Shown: one piece after another, positions 14,649-18,457 of the stretch
How positions within the stretch are numbered: position 1 is the first letter of the stretch
Layout: every line of letters begins with the position of its first letter
Assembly (NCBI GenBank): GCA_050485385.1
Contig: JBJHBG010000103.1
Location: 1 to 18,457 of the forward strand
Direction of reading: 5' to 3'
DNA: 18,457 bases
From: RECO01 sp050485385
GTDB taxonomy: Bacteria; Pseudomonadota; Alphaproteobacteria; Geminicoccales; Geminicoccaceae
Program-made: the position numbers and the translations under genes
The notes under the pieces: generated by a model
Seen by the model: the letters and a program-made list of their open reading frames with translations, nothing else
Databases searched by the model: none
What the model was told of the DNA's origin: nothing

Positions 14649-15950
14649 TCAGCGGTGGTGCGAGAATTGCTCGACGCCGACCGTGTCGACGAAGTCGGGG
14701 GTCAGCGAGCTCAGCCATTCGATCGAGTTCATGCCGACGGGCGTGGTGATGTCGGCGGCGTCGAAGATCATCATGTCGTCGAGCACGGCGAAGTCGTACT
14801 CGTCGACGTGGATCGTCATGCCGAGGAGCTGGTCCTCCAGGCCCTGATTGTCCTCGCGGATGGTGACCGGGCGGCCGAGGCCCTGGAAGCTCAGGCCCTC
14901 CATGGCGTCGACCACCTGCTCGCGGTCGGGCCAGTCGCCGCCATTGGCCTCGATCGCCTTCAGATAAGCGGCCTCGAGGGCGGCGATCGCCTGGCTCATG
15001 TGGAACACGGGATAGATCGGATAGTCGCCCGTCTCCTCGCGGAACGCCTCCATGAACGCCTGGAAGTCCGGATCGTCGCGCATGTCCGGGTGCAGGAAGT
15101 AGTGGTCGCCACGGGCGCCGACGATGTGGCCGGGGGCGAGGCTGTGACCGAGGCGCTGCAACGAGCTTTCGGCCAACGGCAGCACGAAGGTGCTCTGGTT
15201 CAACAGACCGCGCTGGGCCGCCTGCTGGATGAAGGTGTCGAGGTCGCCGCCCCAGGAGGTGGAGAGGATGACGTCGGGACGCAGGGCGGCGAGCCGCGTC
15301 ACCTCGGTCGAGTAGTCGGGTGCGCCGAAGCGGGGGAACAGCTCCGCCACCACCCGCGCGTCGGGCTTCAGGGCGCGAAGGGCCGTGGAGAAGATGTCCC
15401 AACTGTCGCGGCCCCAGGCATAGTCCTGGTTGACCACGGCGATGGTCTCGAAGTCGGGCTTGGTCTTCAAGAGGTAGAGCAGCGTGGACAGCATTTCCGG
15501 CGTCGCGTGCGCCTGGGTGCGGAACACGTAGCGGTAGTCGTCCTCCTCGAAGATGCGCTGGGTGCCGCAGTCCCACATGAAGTTGAGGATCTGCAGGTCC
15601 TCGGCGAGTGGGACGACCGCGTTGCAGTTGCCGCTGGAGATGGCCGAGAACATCACGTCGACGTTCTCCTGCTCGACCAGCCGACGGTACTCGGTGACGA
15701 CGTGTTCGCCGCCGGCGCCCTCGTCGACGTAGATCATCCGCACGGGCACGCCGTCGATGCCGCCGCGCTCGTTGAGCTGGCGGATCATCATGTCGGCAGC
15801 GGCACGCGCCGGCTCGCCGAACACCGACGCCGGACCGGACAGGAACGTGGTCACGCCGACACGCAGTTCGCTCGGCTTGTCGGCCGCCGCCGTCGTGGCG
15901 AGCAGCGACACCGTACCGAGCGCCGCCAAGGCAACGCGCAAGCTCTTCAT
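14649..15950 (-). CDS. Periplasmic amino acid/amide-type ABC substrate-binding protein (LivK-like)
   Basis: This is the receptor of the adjacent HMGF transporter. The 433-residue product has a Sec signal peptide (MKSLRVALAALGTVSLL, cleavage near TAAA at 20-23) and then the type I periplasmic binding fold: VGVTTFLSGPASVFG, AADMMIRQLNERGGIDG, FSAISSGNCNAVVPLAE and WDCGTQRIFE. C109 and C128 flank the ligand cleft and may form a disulfide. LivK/LivJ are shorter (about 370), so a ligand other than Leu/Ile/Val is likely; aromatic or amide compounds are possible. ATG 15950 is preceded by GGGAGG at 7 nt; an earlier in-frame start five codons upstream is less likely. First gene of the operon, divergent from the FbpA-like gene. 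Confidence 0.92.
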   Translation of the reverse strand: MKSLRVALAALGTVSLLATTAAADKPSELRVGVTTFLSGPASVFGEPARAAADMMIRQLNERGGIDGVPVRMIYVDEGAGGEHVVTEYRRLVEQENVDVMFSAISSGNCNAVVPLAEDLQILNFMWDCGTQRIFEEDDYRYVFRTQAHATPEMLSTLLYLLKTKPDFETIAVVNQDYAWGRDSWDIFSTALRALKPDARVVAELFPRFGAPDYSTEVTRLAALRPDVILSTSWGGDLDTFIQQAAQRGLLNQSTFVLPLAESSLQRLGHSLAPGHIVGARGDHYFLHPDMRDDPDFQAFMEAFREETGDYPIYPVFHMSQAIAALEAAYLKAIEANGGDWPDREQVVDAMEGLSFQGLGRPVTIREDNQGLEDQLLGMTIHVDEYDFAVLDDMMIFDAADITTPVGMNSIEWLSSLTPDFVDTVGVEQFSHHR

Positions 15951-16044
15951 CGAGGGGCCTCCCATGTTCGTTGCTTGACCCTGGCTTACCAGCGGGTTCC
16001 CAGGACGTTAAGCGCGAATCGAGGGCAGTGGCCGTCGACGGTCG

Positions 16045-16082
16045 CAGCCACCTCCCGACGCGGGGCGAAGTACCGGTGGCTG
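16045..16082. repeat. Nested inverted repeat (38 nt) in the divergent region
   Basis: CAGCCACC (16045-16052) pairs perfectly with GGTGGCTG (16075-16082). Inside it CCCG-ACG-CGGG (16054-16064) makes a second hairpin, leaving a 10-nt single-stranded strip. Such a stacked structure would form in RNA from either strand. It could be a leader structure, a small RNA element or a protein-binding site. No copy was noticed elsewhere in the window. Confidence 0.6.
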
Positions 16083-16176
16083 GGCGTCGCCTCGCGTCGT
16101 CCCGTCATTCTCGCGTTGCCGCGCCGCGACGTTCTTCTACTGCCGCCGCGGGATAAAATAATCGCAGAATAGCCGA

Positions 16177-16239
16177 CGATATCGACAGAACGATGATGTC
16201 GGTTATTGGCGCAAGACGTCTCGACAGCGCGGCCGCGCT
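16177..16239. repeat. Cluster of three perfect palindromes before the FbpA-like gene
   Basis: CGATATCG (16177-16184), AGACGTCT (16214-16221) and the 14-bp AGCGCGGCCGCGCT (16226-16239) lie in the 100 bp before the plus-strand start, downstream of the possible -10 element. Perfect dyads of this size are candidate operators, although short GC-only palindromes are expected by chance in DNA of this composition. The heptamer TCGACAG also occurs twice, at 16182 and 16221. Confidence 0.45.
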
Positions 16240-16278
16240 TGGCCATGCTCCGGCCCATCAACGCCAGGGGAGGGCAGC

Positions 16279-17259
16279 ATGATCAAGCGTTACATGATGG
16301 CGATGGCGGCCGTCGCGGCGGTCGGCGTCGCCGGCCCGGCAATGGCCGCGTCCGGCACCATCAACTTCTATTCGTCGATGCAGCTCGACGTGGTGGAGCC
16401 GATCATCGCCGAGTTCGAGGCGCGGCATCCCGACATCACGGTCGATCTGCTCTACTCCGGCAGCGTCGAACTCGAGCAGCGCATCTTTGCCGAGATCGAG
16501 GCGGGCGACCTCCGTGCCGACGTCATCTGGGCGGCCAATCCGGCGCTGTTCTTGAACCTCAAGGAGGCCGGCTGGTTGCAGGCGCACGAGAGCCCGCACG
16601 CCGAGTTCATCCCCGAGGGCCTGCGCGATCCGGACGGGATGTTCTACGCCGGCCGCGTCCACAACATGGGCATCGGCTACAACACCAACCTCGTCGCCGA
16701 GGATCGCGTACCGAAGACTTGGGAGGCATTCCTCGAGTTCGGCCCGCAGGCGGCCACCGCCAGCCCGTTGCATTCCGGCACCAACTTCAACCTGCTCGGT
16801 GCCTTCGTGCAGAACGACGACCTGGGCTGGGCATGGTTCGAGCGCGCCAAGGACAGCGGCATGCAGGTGGTGCGCGGTACGGGGGACGTCACCCGCGGCC
16901 TCGTCTCCGGCGAGTTCGCCGTGATCAAGGGCATCGACTACATCATGGCGGCGCAGGCGGCCGAGGGTGCCCCCGTTGCCTTCACCTTCGTCGACGACGG
17001 CGTGCTGTCGTTGCCGAGCCCGCTCGCCATCGGCAAGAACGCGCGTAACGCCGAGGCCGCGGCGGTGTTCGTCGACTTCATCCTCTCCGCCGAGGGCCAG
17101 CAGGTGCTGGTCGACCAGCACTTCCTGCCGGTCCGGACCGACGTCGACCCGCCGGCGGGGCTGCCGTCGCCCGCCGAGATCGTGGCCCTGGAGGTCGACT
17201 ACGAGTGGCTGGCCGAGCACGGACCGGAGCTGCGCGAGCGCTTCGCCGACCTGTTCTGA
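16279..17259 (+). CDS. ABC transporter periplasmic binding protein, FbpA/AfuA-like
   Basis: This 326-residue extracytoplasmic receptor belongs to the family 1 group that includes ferric-ion, phosphonate and hexose-phosphate binders. A Sec signal peptide ends at AMA near 21-23. The mature part shows INFYSSMQLDVVEPIIAEFE, ADVIWAANPALFLNLKEAG, YNTNLV, PKTWEAF and the C-terminal DFILSAEGQQVLVDQHFLPVR pattern (in pieces: DFILSAEGQQ, DQHFLPVR). The twin-tyrosine iron ligand motif of classic FbpA is not evident (GIDYIM occupies the comparable zone), which argues for a non-ferric ligand such as an organophosphate or phosphonate. The start has a strong GGGGAGGG 4 nt upstream. A stem-loop and 46 bp separate it from the permease gene. 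Confidence 0.9.
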   Translation: MIKRYMMAMAAVAAVGVAGPAMAASGTINFYSSMQLDVVEPIIAEFEARHPDITVDLLYSGSVELEQRIFAEIEAGDLRADVIWAANPALFLNLKEAGWLQAHESPHAEFIPEGLRDPDGMFYAGRVHNMGIGYNTNLVAEDRVPKTWEAFLEFGPQAATASPLHSGTNFNLLGAFVQNDDLGWAWFERAKDSGMQVVRGTGDVTRGLVSGEFAVIKGIDYIMAAQAAEGAPVAFTFVDDGVLSLPSPLAIGKNARNAEAAAVFVDFILSAEGQQVLVDQHFLPVRTDVDPPAGLPSPAEIVALEVDYEWLAEHGPELRERFADLF

Positions 17260-17269
17260 GCCTCGGGAC

Positions 17270-17295
17270 CGGGCCGGCGCACCGTCGCCGGCCCG
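17270..17295 (+). other. Strong intercistronic stem-loop between receptor and permease genes
   Basis: A perfect 10-bp stem (CGGGCCGGCG with CGCCGGCCCG) encloses a 6-nt loop, 10 nt after the receptor stop and 10 nt before the permease start. No U-tract follows. In ABC operons such hairpins often stabilise the 5' mRNA part or partly terminate, giving more receptor than permease. That role here is inferred. Confidence 0.6.
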
Positions 17296-17305
17296 CCGCC
17301 GCCGC

Positions 17306-18457
17306 ATGCCTCGTTCCCGCCTCGTCGACCGGCTGACCGATCACCGCTACCTCTTGCTGGTAGGGCTCGGCCTGTTCGTCGCCGTCACCGTCGTCTACCC
17401 GCTGTTCCAGGTGGGCGTGCGCAGCTTTCTGGTCGACGGAAGCTGGTCGCTCGCCAACTATCGGGCGGTCTTCCTGCAACCGCGTAACGTGGAGGCGGTC
17501 TGGAACTCGCTTTGGGTTTCGGTGCTGGCCACGTTGCTCGCCACCGCCCTCGGCACCGTCGCCGCCTTCCTCGTGCAACGGACGGACGTGCCGCAAAAGA
17601 CGCTGTTCCGCGTGCTGCTCGTGCTGCCCTTCGCCATCCCGCCCCTGTTCTCCGCCATGGGCTGGGTGCAACTCGCCGGACCGGTCGGCCTCTTCTCCAA
17701 CTGGTACAAGGAGTTGGTCGGCGTGGCCACGGTCCCGTGGAGCATCTACGGACCGGGCGGCATCGTCTTCGTCCTGGCGGTGACCAACTATCCGTTCGTC
17801 TTCATCACCGTCGCCGGTGCGCTGCAACGCATCGACCCGAGCCTGGAGGAAGCGGCGCGCACCGCCGGGGTCGGCACTTGGCGGATCATGCGCGACGTGA
17901 CGCTGCCCCTGGTGCGCCCCGCCATCTACGGCGGTGCCTTGCTCGCCTTCGTCTCCTCGATCGACAATTTCGGCATCCCCGCCGTACTCGGTCTGCGCGT
18001 GCAGTTCTACGTCTTGACCACCCGCATCTACGAGGCGCTCACCATCCCCAACATGGCCCTGGCGACGGCCATGTCGGTGCTGTTGATCGCCGTCGCCGTG
18101 ATCGCCATGGCCGGCTTCCGCTTCGCCGAGGGCAGCCGCACCCAATACGCCGTCATTGCCGGCAAGTCGGTGATGCCCAACCTCATCCGCCTCGGTCGCG
18201 CCCGGCGCGCGGTCACCGCTGCCTTGGCGCTGGTGGTCGTGGTCGTCGTGGTGATGCCGCTGTTCGCGCTGGTGTTGACCTCCTTCCTGCGCTTTTGGGG
18301 CGCCGATCTCACCCTCGAGAACCTGACGCTGCGGCACTACGAGGCGGTCCTCGGAGCGGCGGGGGCGCAGCGCGGCATCCGCAACAGCCTGTTCCTTGCC
18401 GCCGCCGCCGCCACCATCTTGATGGCCGCGACCGTCTTGATCTCGTACCTGAACCTG
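17306..18457 (+). CDS. Two-domain ABC transporter permease, FbpB/AfuB-like (3' end outside window)
   Basis: The reading frame is open for 384 codons to the window edge, so the gene is partial. The translated part is strongly hydrophobic. After a first membrane helix (about 15-38), domain 1 carries WNSLWVSVLATLLATALGT at 66-84 and the EAA loop EEAARTAGVGTWRIMRDVTLP at 181-201 (in pieces: EEAARTAGVG, TWRIMRDVTLP). It continues through SSIDNFGIPAVLGL. A basic linker near 300-315 leads to the first helix of a second domain and then GIRNSLFLAAAAATILM, the repeat of the domain-1 pattern. This doubled architecture is typical of FbpB/AfuB/ThiP. The ATG lacks an obvious ribosome site and follows the stem-loop closely. 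An ATPase gene is expected beyond the edge. Confidence 0.9.
   Translation, partial: MPRSRLVDRLTDHRYLLLVGLGLFVAVTVVYPLFQVGVRSFLVDGSWSLANYRAVFLQPRNVEAVWNSLWVSVLATLLATALGTVAAFLVQRTDVPQKTLFRVLLVLPFAIPPLFSAMGWVQLAGPVGLFSNWYKELVGVATVPWSIYGPGGIVFVLAVTNYPFVFITVAGALQRIDPSLEEAARTAGVGTWRIMRDVTLPLVRPAIYGGALLAFVSSIDNFGIPAVLGLRVQFYVLTTRIYEALTIPNMALATAMSVLLIAVAVIAMAGFRFAEGSRTQYAVIAGKSVMPNLIRLGRARRAVTAALALVVVVVVVMPLFALVLTSFLRFWGADLTLENLTLRHYEAVLGAAGAQRGIRNSLFLAAAAATILMAATVLISYLNL

Larger units (their letters stand above)
15951..16278. promoter_or_regulatory. Divergent intergenic region between livK-like and FbpA-like genes
   Basis: These 328 bp hold no convincing gene; a 91-codon minus-strand ORF here is Arg-rich and shadow-like. 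The region is AT-richer than its surroundings only around 16150-16210. A plus-strand TAAAAT (16154-16159) could be a -10 for the FbpA-like gene, but no good -35 was found. The plus-strand gene has a strong GGGGAGGG ribosome site 4 nt before its ATG. Near the livK end, CTGG-CTTA-CCAG forms a small hairpin (15981-15992). The larger inverted repeats are listed separately. Confidence 0.55.

Noticed and set aside
14655..16172. 505-codon plus-strand open frame opposite the livK-like gene
   Set aside because: Composition is His/Asp/Glu/Gly/Val-rich low-complexity, as expected opposite a high-GC gene. The minus frame encodes a recognisable receptor with signal peptide and ribosome site.
15986..16261. 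91-codon minus-strand ORF in the divergent intergenic region
   Set aside because: Arg-rich, no ribosome site, no recognisable motif, and it covers the inverted repeats. Probably non-coding.
17078..18337. 419-codon minus-strand open frame opposite the permease
   Set aside because: His/Gln/Asp/Gly-rich shadow; the plus strand encodes a permease with an EAA loop.

Overview
The window looks like chromosomal DNA of a very GC-rich alphaproteobacterium, perhaps a Rhodospirillales/Geminicoccales-type lineage. The evidence is the gene content (minCDE, the folate-dependent tRNA methyltransferase trmFO, liv-type and FbpB-type ABC uptake systems, a TPP-riboswitch thiamin salvage operon), tightly overlapping genes and strong GC bias at third codon positions. 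The species cannot be named from this sequence. There are 18 protein-coding genes, one of them cut by the right edge. I see no tRNA, rRNA, CRISPR array, insertion sequence or phage gene.

Left block, minus strand, about 66-4255: a TPP riboswitch (4136-4219) precedes thiM, thiE, thiD, a TRAP-type solute-binding protein and tenA. All five genes overlap their neighbours by 4 nt. ThiM and ThiD phosphorylate salvaged thiazole and pyrimidine, ThiE joins them to thiamin phosphate, and TenA recovers pyrimidine from degraded thiamin. The odd member is the TRAP receptor, whose pocket residues differ from the 2-oxoacid receptors it resembles. It is the best candidate in the window for something undescribed, namely a TRAP-linked uptake route for a thiamin-related compound.

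Middle block, minus strand, 4279-10096: in transcription order trmFO, minC, minD, minE, a SulP anion transporter and a beta-carbonic anhydrase. MinCDE place the division septum. SulP plus carbonic anhydrase is a plausible bicarbonate/CO2 handling pair attached to the min genes. Several genes in these two blocks (trmFO, minD, sulP, thiM) appear to start with TTG.

Plus-strand pair, 10186-11345: a DUF985 cupin and a pteridine-reductase-like SDR, overlapping by a GTGA junction. They diverge from trmFO and converge on livF.

Right block: livK-H-M-G-F (minus strand, 15950 to 11349) is a complete branched-chain amino acid/amide-type ABC uptake operon. It diverges, across a 328-bp region rich in inverted repeats, from a plus-strand FbpA/AfuA-like binding protein and a two-domain permease that runs off the window. 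A strong stem-loop separates those last two genes.
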